Assembly (NCBI GenBank): GCA_047618185.1
Contig: JBLHKZ010000334.1
Span: 1 to 5,682, forward strand
DNA: 5,682 bases
Origin: JAYPEY01 sp047618185
GTDB taxonomy: Bacteria; Verrucomicrobiota; Verrucomicrobiia; Limisphaerales; JAYPEY01
Direction of reading: 5' to 3'
In this document: one piece after another, positions 1 to 5,682 of the stretch
How positions within the stretch are numbered: position 1 is the first letter of the stretch
Layout: each line of letters starts with the position of its first letter
Notes under the pieces: model-generated
Seen by the model: only the letters and a program-made list of their open reading frames with translations
Told to the model about the DNA's origin: nothing
The model's database searches: none
Translations under genes and position numbers: made by a program

Positions 1-44
1 GGGGCGTTGAACCCGGCTCCGGCGTAGGCTCGTCCATTCTCCCA

Positions 45-620
45 ATGAAACTTCCTTCGCTCATTCTGGCTTCCGCGTCGCCCCGGCGGGCGGAGTTGCT
101 CGGTTATCTGGGCGTCGATTTTACCGTAATTCCTTCGGCCGCCGAGGAGACCGCCGACGGACATCTCACGCCAGAGGAGATTTGCCTGCTGAACGCCTAT
201 CGAAAGGCGCGCGCCGTTGCGAAGGAGCATCCCGATCGGTTGGTGCTGGGCGCGGACACGATCGTTTGTCTGGGGACAACCGTGTTTGGCAAGCCGGCGA
301 GTCTGGCGGCCGCGCGTCGCACCTTGAACGCGTTGCAGGGCGTCGCTCATTCGGTGATCACGGGCATGTGTCTGATCCAGTGGGACTCGCATCGTGAACG
401 GGTTTTTTGCGAAACGACGCAGGTGAGTTTTCGGGAATTGTCCGCGGGCCAGATCAACCGATATCTGGCCGCGATCGATCCTTTGGATAAGGCTGGGGCC
501 TACGCGATTCAGGATCATGGCGAGATGATCGTCGAACAGGTGTCCGGCTCGTTCACGAATGTGGTCGGCCTGCCGCTGGGAAGACTGAGGGAGGAACTCG
601 AAAGCTGGTCGGCGAAGTGA
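45..620 (+). CDS. maf: Maf family nucleoside triphosphate pyrophosphatase (YhdE-type, probable dTTP/UTP)
   Basis: This 191-residue protein has the usual Maf length and is complete. Family members hydrolyse nucleoside triphosphates to the monophosphate and pyrophosphate in the cytoplasm, cleansing the pool of non-canonical nucleotides; Maf has also been linked to septum inhibition. Visible motifs are SASPRR (residues 10-15, phosphate-binding loop), GADTIV (69-74, with D71 as the expected catalytic/metal Asp), FGKP (81-84), DKAGAYAIQ (148-156) and GSFTNVVGLP (168-177). The DKAGAY..Q form, rather than the DVAGS form of YceF, points to the YhdE subgroup that prefers dTTP, UTP and modified uridine/thymidine nucleotides; that specificity is known for the family and inferred here. 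The ATG at 45 lies four residues before the conserved LILASASPRR strand, as is normal. No clear Shine-Dalgarno sequence precedes it. It converges on the lipoprotein gene and is probably functionally unrelated to it. Confidence 0.96.
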   Translation: MKLPSLILASASPRRAELLGYLGVDFTVIPSAAEETADGHLTPEEICLLNAYRKARAVAKEHPDRLVLGADTIVCLGTTVFGKPASLAAARRTLNALQGVAHSVITGMCLIQWDSHRERVFCETTQVSFRELSAGQINRYLAAIDPLDKAGAYAIQDHGEMIVEQVSGSFTNVVGLPLGRLREELESWSAK

Positions 621-644
621 AATGACCGTATTTCCGGGAACGGC

Positions 645-1334
645 CTACTGTGCGGGGCCGGCGGGCGGGATGGCGGCGTCCGGTTTATTCGCCTCGCCGG
701 AATTGTACGAAAGGCGTTCGCGGCCGGAGATAAAGACCCGCCCCTTTTCGACCATGATGGAATCGCCCTTGGTGAGCTTGCCGAAGTTCACGTCGTCGAT
801 GAAAAACTCGTTCTCCTTGATTGCGAATCTTCGATCGCCCAGCCGCCAGACATAGGCGCCCTGCAGGTGGAACCGGCTTTTGATCTTGTGGCCAGGCCGC
901 ACGCGAATGGTGTAGCCGCCCAGTCGGGACTCCGATTCCGGCACTTCATGTTCCTCAAGCGTGGGATCGCGTTTCTCGACCGGTATTCTGCCTTTGGCTT
1001 TTTCTCCGTTGATATACACGCTTCCGTAGGACACTAGGATCTCGTCGCTCGGCCTGAGGGCGCCGTAACTCTTTCGGTTCACGAGCAGGTCGTCCTGCCG
1101 GAGGATGATCTTGGTTTCGGCGCAGGTGTAATCATAGACCCGGTTTTTGCCGATCCCCGACGCCGTGCTGCGAACATGCGGCGAACCGGGCTCAATCGTG
1201 ACGCGATGCGTGCCGATAAAGCTCACCGTCTTGTTCGGGCGCATTATTTTCCGCTCGTCGCAGCCGAACAGCGCGAGCGCGATCAGCGTCGTCGAAAGCA
1301 GTTTGATGAGTTGGTCGGGGCTGATGGCTTTCAT
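645..1334 (-). CDS. Putative lipoprotein with two diverged copies of a beta-rich unit, unknown function
   Basis: I do not recognise a named family for this 229-residue protein. It starts with a short charged segment, a hydrophobic stretch (about 12-24) and LFGC, a passable lipobox with C25 as the lipidated residue, so it is probably an envelope lipoprotein. Residue +2 is Asp, which in E. coli favours inner-membrane retention; whether that rule applies here is unknown. The mature part contains two copies of one unit, about residues 44-111 and 142-205, joined by a charged linker (112-141). Each ends in a beta-rich segment of the pattern (Y/F)G-x-L-x-x-x-D-x-I-x-V-x-x-G-x-V-(Y/F)-I-x-G. The tail (211-229) is low-complexity with Ala and Pro. 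The start is an ATG with no evident Shine-Dalgarno sequence. It is the last of three co-directional minus-strand genes, 120 bp below the barrel gene, and it ends 24 bp from maf. The pattern suggests a small binding or scaffold fold, but no activity can be assigned. Confidence 0.82.
   Translation of the reverse strand: MKAISPDQLIKLLSTTLIALALFGCDERKIMRPNKTVSFIGTHRVTIEPGSPHVRSTASGIGKNRVYDYTCAETKIILRQDDLLVNRKSYGALRPSDEILVSYGSVYINGEKAKGRIPVEKRDPTLEEHEVPESESRLGGYTIRVRPGHKIKSRFHLQGAYVWRLGDRRFAIKENEFFIDDVNFGKLTKGDSIMVEKGRVFISGRERLSYNSGEANKPDAAIPPAGPAQ
720..911 (-). repeat. Lipoprotein internal repeat, copy 2 (residues 142-205)
   Basis: This is the second copy of the unit. Its core, residues 169-205, keeps the spacing of copy 1 across 37 positions: FG at 184-185, L187, D191, I193, V195, G198, V200, I202 and G204. 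Upstream of the core, alignment to copy 1 needs a 4-residue gap. The duplication is old, since the DNA sequences no longer look alike by eye. Confidence 0.7.
1002..1205 (-). repeat. Lipoprotein internal repeat, copy 1 (residues 44-111)
   Basis: This is the first copy of the duplicated unit. Its core, residues 75-111, aligns without gaps to residues 169-205. Shared landmarks include YG/FG at 90-91, L93, D97, V101, G104, V106, I108 and G110. A PG pair (49-50) matches 147-148 upstream. Copies are recognisable at the protein level only. Confidence 0.7.
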
Positions 1335-1416
1335 GCGAAATATCAGGGCGCACTATCGCTCAATCTGGCGTCGATGTGACAGTCAAAAAAACACTGGCAA
1401 GAATCCGCGAGGACTC

Positions 1417-1454
1417 GGCGCTGGCGTTGCTCGAATCATTCTCGCCAAAGCGCC
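1417..1454 (-). terminator. Hairpin just after the barrel gene; possible weak terminator or mRNA 3' stabiliser
   Basis: GGCGCT-GGCG (1417-1426) can pair with CGCC-AA-AGCGCC (1443-1454), giving a 10-bp stem with a 2-base bulge and a 16-base loop, directly adjoining the stop codon of the barrel gene. There is no U-tract right after the stem in the minus-strand transcript. A run of seven T (1385-1391 on the complement) follows only about 25 bases later. It is therefore not a classic intrinsic terminator, and may simply stabilise the 3' end or attenuate expression of the lipoprotein gene. Confidence 0.35.
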
Positions 1455-2561
1455 CTACCAGGCAAACTGCCAGCCGGCGGTGATTATCCAGTCAGTCTCC
1501 AGTTGCGGGCCTTCGAGGTGTTGCATGACCGGCAGGCCGCCTTCAATCGCGAGGCGATGGCCTTTGAGTTTCGTGTCTTGCGGAGCCAGAAAATTGACTC
1601 CGAACATGGCGTCAAGCCGGGTCCCGCCGCGACGATTCGGATCCGCCGTGGGAACAAAACCCGCGGCGGGAAAGCCGGCCCGTGAGTCGGCGCCGTCGAG
1701 GTTGCCCCAGGTTTTCGAATTCAATCGGAAGGAGAGACTCGACCATTTGCAAAGGCGGCGGGCGAACCAGCCCGTGCCGTTGATCTCGTTGCCGAGCGTG
1801 TAGTCGTTGCTGTTTTCCCCCAGGCGCGCAGTTCCCATGACTTGCGCTCCCCATGACCAGTTTTCGGTCTGTCCGGTGTAGGTGGCGCCCGGTTTGAAAT
1901 CCACCGTGCCGGAGCCGAGTTGCATGGGATAGGGCAGGGGGGAGTTGGGTCCGCCCGCCGGCGTGAAGTCGGTCTCGTCGATCGAGCCCGACGGCAGGCT
2001 GAATCCCAGATTGGCGTGGAAGCCATGGCCGCCCTTGCTCCACAGCCGCGTGAGGGTCGAGAGGTTTGCGTCGCCGAGTCCCACGGATTCCGTGGTGAAG
2101 GAAATGCCCGGTCCCGGCGCGATGTGATCCATGGAGATGCGCTTGTAAGAAACGCCAAGCATGATCGTCAGGCGATCGGTCGGGGCGTACATGGCGCCGA
2201 ACATGTGCGCTTCCATGGTCATCTCGGTCGGCACAATGGGAAAGTTGGCGTTGACCTGCGCGACTGACAACTGATCGGAGCCGCTGCGGTTGCCGGACAT
2301 GAACATGCGCATGTAGCGGTAGGAGGCCATCCATTCGCCCTTAGCGTGGACGTGTTCTCCCATCACGCCGATTGGAGCGAGATCGTGGTCATGGACGTGG
2401 TCGTGAGCGCTCATCATGGCGGCGTGGTCGTGGACGTGTCCCTGGGCGTCCGGACTGGCGGCAGTCGGGTTCTTGTCAGCGGCCGTGGAGTTGGTGACAG
2501 CGATCAGGAGCGCGGCGAGCGCGCTGAATTGAATTTTCTGGTTGCGGTGAATCGTTTTCAT
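1455..2561 (-). CDS. Outer-membrane beta-barrel protein (transporter-like, Phenol_MetA_deg-type) with His/Met-rich N-terminus
   Basis: This 368-residue exported protein has a signal peptide (residues 1 to about 28: basic start, hydrophobic ALAALLIAV, cleavage near STAA). A histidine-rich segment follows (41-72), with nine His including two HVHDH blocks (42-46 and 55-59). The rest shows alternating, aromatic-rich strands typical of an outer-membrane barrel and ends in WQFAW, the expected C-terminal aromatic for barrel assembly. Blocks such as GEWMASYRYMRM (75-86), PTEMTMEAHMFGAMYAP (111-127), LPYPMQLGSGTVDFKPG (209-225) and GPQLETDW (351-358) match, from memory, a widespread family annotated as transporter or putative MetA-pathway barrel, often near metal genes. 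His and Met clusters make periplasmic metal capture plausible (inference). An in-frame TTG at 2591 would add ten residues; I prefer the ATG at 2561 because it gives a standard signal peptide. No clear Shine-Dalgarno sequence is seen. Confidence 0.85.
   Translation of the reverse strand: MKTIHRNQKIQFSALAALLIAVTNSTAADKNPTAASPDAQGHVHDHAAMMSAHDHVHDHDLAPIGVMGEHVHAKGEWMASYRYMRMFMSGNRSGSDQLSVAQVNANFPIVPTEMTMEAHMFGAMYAPTDRLTIMLGVSYKRISMDHIAPGPGISFTTESVGLGDANLSTLTRLWSKGGHGFHANLGFSLPSGSIDETDFTPAGGPNSPLPYPMQLGSGTVDFKPGATYTGQTENWSWGAQVMGTARLGENSNDYTLGNEINGTGWFARRLCKWSSLSFRLNSKTWGNLDGADSRAGFPAAGFVPTADPNRRGGTRLDAMFGVNFLAPQDTKLKGHRLAIEGGLPVMQHLEGPQLETDWIITAGWQFAW
2385..2438 (-). repeat. Imperfect 15-bp repeat encoding HVHDH twice
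   Basis: Positions 2385-2399 and 2424-2438 differ at one base in 15 and lie 39 bp (13 codons) apart in the same frame. Each encodes HVHDH in the histidine-rich segment of the barrel protein. This is consistent with expansion of a metal-binding block by a short in-frame duplication. Confidence 0.7.
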
Positions 2562-2752
2562 GTTCTGCGAAATTTGTGAGTTGAATCTCAAGCAAGGTTT
2601 TTGTGCGGGGCGTATCCCGCTCGGGCAAATCAGGTTTTCTTTGGCAAAGCGTTCAACCGCTGAAAGTGTTCCCGCTCGGATTGAGTCCGACGCGGCCCGC
2701 GTTTCGTCGCTTTCGGGCGACAGTCTGCGGGACGGTTGAAGGGGATGGGAAG
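2562..2752. other. 191-bp gap between small Cys-motif gene and barrel gene: short direct repeat and small hairpin
   Basis: No gene is seen here. The decamer TCCCGCTCGG occurs at 2615-2624 and again at 2670-2679, 55 bp apart, and could be a paired regulator site or chance in GC-rich DNA. A compact hairpin, GTCGC (2706-2710) with GCGAC (2717-2721), lies 31 bp beyond the stop codon of the small gene; it has no T-run after it on the minus strand. I find no convincing -35/-10 pair for the barrel gene. The gap is long enough for its own promoter, so co-transcription of the two genes is not assured. Confidence 0.4.
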
Positions 2753-3163
2753 CTAGGCTAGGCGCGGGGGCGGCGTCGGAGGAGACGGCGATTTTCGCGA
2801 AAGAATCGCCGCTCCGAATTCGGGCAAGGGCTCGACGACGGGCGGGAGGAAATGAAATCGATCGACTTGCGCGCAGCCCTCCAATTTGGTCGTGCTCCCG
2901 GCGCTGGCCGGATCGTCGTCCGTGGACTGTCCCCGGGCCGCAGCGAAGCAGAGTTCGCAGGGATTTTTTCCATTGAAGGTCTTGATCGCCGATTCCTTCA
3001 ATGAGTTAGTTTGGGCGAAGGAAACCAACATGCTGGTCCAGGCCGCCGATTGCAGGGCGATCCAGGGCAGACCGATCGAGACGACGAGCGTCAGGATCAG
3101 GGGCAATTGGAGGAGTCTTGGATTCACGGTCGGTTTGGTAGAAGGGCTGGAGCTGGGTGTCAA
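2753..3163 (-). CDS. Small exported or membrane-anchored protein with NPCELC motif, DUF2946-like (uncertain)
   Basis: This protein has 136 residues from a TTG start, or 124 from the GTG at 3127; neither has a good Shine-Dalgarno sequence and no ATG is available upstream before a stop. It has a hydrophobic segment (about 17-40) serving as signal or anchor, a short region with Cys ligands in NPCELC (C69 and C72), a third Cys at 97, and a proline-rich tail (SPSPPTPPPR, 125-134). From memory, similar small proteins, with a hydrophobic start, a KTFxGKxPCxLC-like block and a PPTPPPR end, recur in Verrucomicrobiota, and the layout recalls DUF2946 proteins found near copper-uptake genes. The motif may bind a metal or form a disulfide. 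It lies upstream of, and co-directional with, the His-rich barrel gene, which supports a shared envelope metal role (inference). A plus-strand open frame overlaps it but lacks protein-like character. Confidence 0.72.
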   Translation of the reverse strand: MTPSSSPSTKPTVNPRLLQLPLILTLVVSIGLPWIALQSAAWTSMLVSFAQTNSLKESAIKTFNGKNPCELCFAAARGQSTDDDPASAGSTTKLEGCAQVDRFHFLPPVVEPLPEFGAAILSRKSPSPPTPPPRLA

Positions 3164-3173
3164 TCGAGATTCG

Positions 3174-3236
3174 CCAATCAGAATTGGATTGGACGCATGT
3201 CATTTTCCGCGGGCAACTCCATTTGTCGTTCGAACG
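3174..3236. promoter_or_regulatory. Inverted repeat and palindrome upstream of the small Cys-motif gene (candidate operators)
   Basis: CCAATC (3174-3179) and GATTGG (3187-3192) form an inverted repeat with a 7-base spacer, just 10 bases upstream of the putative TTG start. A perfect 10-bp palindrome, CGTTCGAACG, follows at 3227-3236. Both sit where a repressor or activator of the minus-strand genes would be expected to act. No convincing minus-strand -35/-10 pair accompanies them, so the role is conjecture. Confidence 0.3.
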
Positions 3237-3363
3237 GGGATGATTCAGTCAAAATCCTTTGCGCCCACACGTAGCGCAGGCTTGCCGGGCGCCCATTGTT
3301 TCGTAAATCGTGCGCCCTGCCGGAGGCCCCGCTTTTTCCACGCTATTCTATTCCCGACGTTTT

Positions 3364-3392
3364 TTGACATGCGCCCAATTGGGTTTTACAAC
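3364..3392 (+). promoter_or_regulatory. Sigma70-like promoter for the M48 protease gene
   Basis: A perfect consensus -35, TTGACA (3364-3369), is followed after exactly 17 bases by TACAAC (3387-3392), which matches four of six -10 positions. Transcription would start near 3399, giving a leader of about 45 bases before the protease ATG. The spacer contains the perfect palindrome CCCAATTGGG (3374-3383), a position where a bound regulator would block RNA polymerase. Confidence 0.6.
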
Positions 3393-3431
3393 GGCCCTGT
3401 TGCGACGCAGACTCGCCCGGTTCCGCCACGC

Positions 3432-3436
3432 GGAGG
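3432..3436 (+). promoter_or_regulatory. Ribosome binding site that fixes the protease start
   Basis: GGAGG ends 7 bases before the ATG at 3444, an ideal spacing. A second in-frame ATG at 3450 is too far away. The ATG at 3369 overlaps the -35 element, and the ATG at 2886 lies inside the small minus-strand gene. This site is the main reason to start the protein at 3444. Confidence 0.8.
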
Positions 3437-3443
3437 ATTCCCG

Positions 3444-5639
3444 ATGCCCATGAGCGCTGAAGTAACGAATCACAGCGAGTCGCCGACCCGGGAGAAAGTT
3501 TCCGAGTCGCCGAATATCGACGAAATACTCGCGACGTTTGAGGCCGGTCATCTGGAACCGGAGAAGGCCTCCCTGTTGTATCGGCTCGGGCTGTTTGCGG
3601 TTGCCGTCGCGATGGTGTTTCTGCCGTTGATCTATCTGGGCCTCATCATGGTCACCGGTTGGGGTGTGTTCTATCACGCCATGAACCACTCCGATCTCAT
3701 GTCCGGAGAAACCGGCGGCGGCGCGGTCCTCGCCTATCTGGCTCCGCTGATCATCGGGCCGATCGCGATCTTATTCATGGTCAAGCCGCTCTTCGCCCGG
3801 CGCGAGGAGGCCGAGGCGACACTCACTTTGAAGGACGGGGAAGCGCCCGCGTTGAAACTCTTCGTGCACAAGATCTGCAAGGCGGTCGGCGCGCCGCAGC
3901 CCAAAGAGATCGAGATCGATTGTCAGGTCAATGCGGCGGCGAGTTTTCGTCGGGGTTGGCTCAGCCTATTCGGCCAGGATTTGAAACTGATCGTCGGTCT
4001 GCCGTTGGTGGCCGGCATGAGCCTGCGATCCTTCGGCGGCGTGCTGGCTCACGAGTTTGGGCATTTTGCGCAGGGCGCGGGCATGCGGCTGACTTTCGTG
4101 ATTCGCAACATTAACGCCTGGTTCTCGCGCGTGGTCTACGAGCGAGACCGCTGGGACGCCTGGTTGGAGGGCACGGCCAAGAGCGTCGATTTGCGCATCG
4201 GGATCGTGCTTTATCTGGCGATGTTTCTGGTCTGGCTGACACGCCGGCTGCTCTGGGTTTTGATGTGGCTCGGGCACCTGTTGAGCTGCTTCGCCCTGCG
4301 GCAGATGGAATATGACGCGGACACCTGGGAGGCCCGTCTCGCGGGCGGCGACCATTTCAAGAGCACGTCCGATCGGCTGCAACTGCTGGGTCTCGGCCAA
4401 AGCCGCGCGCTCGATCTGCTGGGCGAGACTTGGAAGGACAAGCGACTCGCCGAGAATCTGCCGGATTTGATTCGCGACGAAGCCGATGAATTGCCGGGAG
4501 ATGTCGTCGCAAAATTTCAAGCCGCCGTTGGCGAATCCAAGAATGGCCTGTTCGACACGCATCCGGCCGATTCGGACCGGATCGCCGCCGCGCTTCGGCT
4601 GGACGCGCCCGGCGTTTTTCGAATTGAGGCTCCGGCTGCCGCGCTGTTTACGGATTGGGAAAAAACCGCCCGACGGGTCACTTTCGCTTTCTATGGCCAG
4701 GCGATCGGAGATTCCGTGGCCGACGATAATCTGGTGTCGAACCGGCAACTGAAAAGCGCCGGCCACAAGGCCGCGAACCAGGCGGTCGATCGGTATTTCT
4801 TTGGCAAGTTTTCGTGTCTGCGCCCGCTTTTTATGACGCAGGAGGACCTCGACGGGGACGAGCGCTCGGTGGAACAGGTCGTGGCGCAGGTTCGCGTTGT
4901 GGCCCAAAAACTCAAGGAGCTGACGGAATCGGCGGCCAGCGATTCCGCGCGATTTCTCGCTGCTGACCAGGCGCGCATCAACGCGTGGCAGGCGCATTCG
5001 TTGGTCGAGGCAGGGCATGCCGCCGCCGCCCGCGCCCTGGGCCTTTCAAGCGCGACGACTGAAAGCGTCAACCTGGAATTGGAAATCGCCGCGACCGAGA
5101 TGCGGGAGTCCCGCCAGGCGCTCAATACGTTTGACGTCCTTGCCCGCGAAAGGCTGGTCGCCGCGTTGGGCCTTGTTCAACGCGACAATTTTCAACTTGG
5201 CTCTCCTGCTGAGACGGACGCGTCGCGCAAGGAGATCGAGCGTCTCGTCGCTGCGCTGACTGCGCTCAGGCCCGCGTTTCCCCAGTTGCTGCAACTGCGT
5301 GAAGCGTTCGCTGCGCAGCAGGCGTTGTTCGAGCAGCTCCGGGAGGAGAATGAAGAGGGATTCATCGCCAGCCTTCGCGACAATGCCGCCGTGCTGTCCA
5401 GACAGACGAAAGACATCCATCGGCAGTTGGGCGACGCGCCTTATCCATTTGACCACGCCAACGGTCAGATCACTCTCGCGCGATTTATGACGGTGGAGGC
5501 GGATCGGGAAATGGACGCAATTTTCCGACAGACAGCTGAGGCGGAAAGCGCGGTCGAACGCTTGATAAATCTTTACCTCCGCATCCTCGGCCACCTCGCC
5601 CTGATCGCCGAAAAAGTGGAGGCCGCGCTGGCCGAGTGA
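3444..5639 (+). CDS. M48-family membrane zinc metalloprotease, HtpX-like core with long C-terminal extension
   Basis: This 731-residue protein is an integral inner-membrane peptidase. After a polar start come two membrane segments (about 48-70 and 93-113), then VNAAASF (162-168), the M48 substrate-groove strand. The zinc motif HEFGH follows (H203, E204, H207), then two more membrane segments (about 252-265 and 269-285) and EYDAD (289-293), where E289 is the expected third zinc ligand. THPADSDRI (372-380) matches the conserved M48 THP..(E/D)RI end. The 82-residue spacing between H207 and E289, holding two membrane segments, is like E. coli HtpX, so a cytoplasmic-facing active site and a role in membrane-protein quality control are plausible (inference). 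HtpX has about 293 residues; the roughly 350 after the core (381-731) are Ala/Glu/Leu-rich and probably helical, partly coiled coil, with no domain I recognise. All catalytic residues are present. It has its own promoter and is divergent from the minus-strand genes. Confidence 0.9.
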   Translation: MPMSAEVTNHSESPTREKVSESPNIDEILATFEAGHLEPEKASLLYRLGLFAVAVAMVFLPLIYLGLIMVTGWGVFYHAMNHSDLMSGETGGGAVLAYLAPLIIGPIAILFMVKPLFARREEAEATLTLKDGEAPALKLFVHKICKAVGAPQPKEIEIDCQVNAAASFRRGWLSLFGQDLKLIVGLPLVAGMSLRSFGGVLAHEFGHFAQGAGMRLTFVIRNINAWFSRVVYERDRWDAWLEGTAKSVDLRIGIVLYLAMFLVWLTRRLLWVLMWLGHLLSCFALRQMEYDADTWEARLAGGDHFKSTSDRLQLLGLGQSRALDLLGETWKDKRLAENLPDLIRDEADELPGDVVAKFQAAVGESKNGLFDTHPADSDRIAAALRLDAPGVFRIEAPAAALFTDWEKTARRVTFAFYGQAIGDSVADDNLVSNRQLKSAGHKAANQAVDRYFFGKFSCLRPLFMTQEDLDGDERSVEQVVAQVRVVAQKLKELTESAASDSARFLAADQARINAWQAHSLVEAGHAAAARALGLSSATTESVNLELEIAATEMRESRQALNTFDVLARERLVAALGLVQRDNFQLGSPAETDASRKEIERLVAALTALRPAFPQLLQLREAFAAQQALFEQLREENEEGFIASLRDNAAVLSRQTKDIHRQLGDAPYPFDHANGQITLARFMTVEADREMDAIFRQTAEAESAVERLINLYLRILGHLALIAEKVEAALAE

Positions 5640-5682
5640 GTTCGTTCAGAAATTCCAACTTTTCCGTTTCCGCTCAGATAAG

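Noticed and set aside
1..44. Sequence before maf as a promoter or upstream gene end
   Set aside because: It is too short to judge; no -35/-10 pair or Shine-Dalgarno sequence is visible.
621..644. Possible bidirectional terminator between maf and the lipoprotein gene
   Set aside because: Only a weak stem (CCGT 626-629 with ACGG 640-643) is seen, with no T-run on either strand.
1368..1386. TTGACT on the minus strand as a -35 for the lipoprotein gene
   Set aside because: At 17 bases downstream the sequence is TTGAGC, a poor -10, and shifting the spacing does not help.
1147..1803. 218-codon plus-strand frame across the lipoprotein/barrel junction
   Set aside because: It spans two genes and their gap on the opposite strand, and has no Shine-Dalgarno sequence, no motifs and a low-complexity composition.
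1612..2334. 240-codon minus-strand frame overlapping the barrel gene
   Set aside because: It is an out-of-frame reading of the barrel gene, full of Arg and His with no domain. The barrel frame has a signal peptide, family blocks and a terminal aromatic.
3287..3317. GGGCGC/GCGCCC pair as an intrinsic terminator
   Set aside because: The stem is 6 bp with a 19-base loop, no plus-strand gene ends upstream, and no T-run follows directly.
3966..5018. 350-codon open frame on the minus strand opposite the protease gene
   Set aside because: Its translation is rich in Arg, Gln and His with no recognisable motif, as expected for the antisense of a GC-rich gene. The plus strand carries clear M48 motifs.
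5640..5682. Sequence after the protease stop codon
   Set aside because: Forty-three bases with no stem-loop, T-run or start of a gene that I can support.

Overview
The window looks like part of a chromosome from a moderately GC-rich Gram-negative bacterium. It encodes a Sec-exported outer-membrane barrel, a lipoprotein and an HtpX-like membrane protease. My best guess for the phylum is Verrucomicrobiota. This rests on remembered resemblance of the small Cys-motif protein and the His-rich barrel protein to proteins from that group, not on a search. I see no mobile element, tRNA, rRNA, CRISPR array or phage gene.

Layout, left to right. (1) A complete plus-strand Maf/YhdE-type nucleotide pyrophosphatase (45-620). 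(2) Converging on it with a 24-bp gap, a minus-strand lipoprotein of unknown function built from two diverged copies of one roughly 65-residue unit (645-1334). (3) After a 120-bp gap with a hairpin, a minus-strand outer-membrane beta-barrel protein with a His/Met-rich N-terminus (1455-2561). (4) After a 191-bp gap, a small minus-strand membrane-anchored or exported protein with an NPCELC motif and a proline-rich tail (2753-3163). (5) A 280-bp divergent intergenic region holding a good sigma70-like promoter (TTGACA-17-TACAAC) with a palindrome in its spacer. (6) A plus-strand, 731-residue M48 metalloprotease with HtpX-like topology and a large uncharacterised C-terminal extension (3444-5639).

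The small Cys-motif protein and the His-rich barrel protein are co-directional and both carry potential metal ligands. I infer an envelope metal-handling pair, copper being the most natural guess. The lipoprotein downstream could belong with them, but its gap and hairpin make that uncertain. The protease starts from the opposite side of the same intergenic region, so shared control is possible but not shown. The longest open frame through the protease begins at 2886, but its first 558 bases run antisense to the small gene. A GGAGG placed 7 bases before the ATG at 3444 fixes the likely true start.

Nothing here is a clearly new defence or mobile system. The items most worth following are the candidate metal module, the duplicated-domain lipoprotein and the protease extension.
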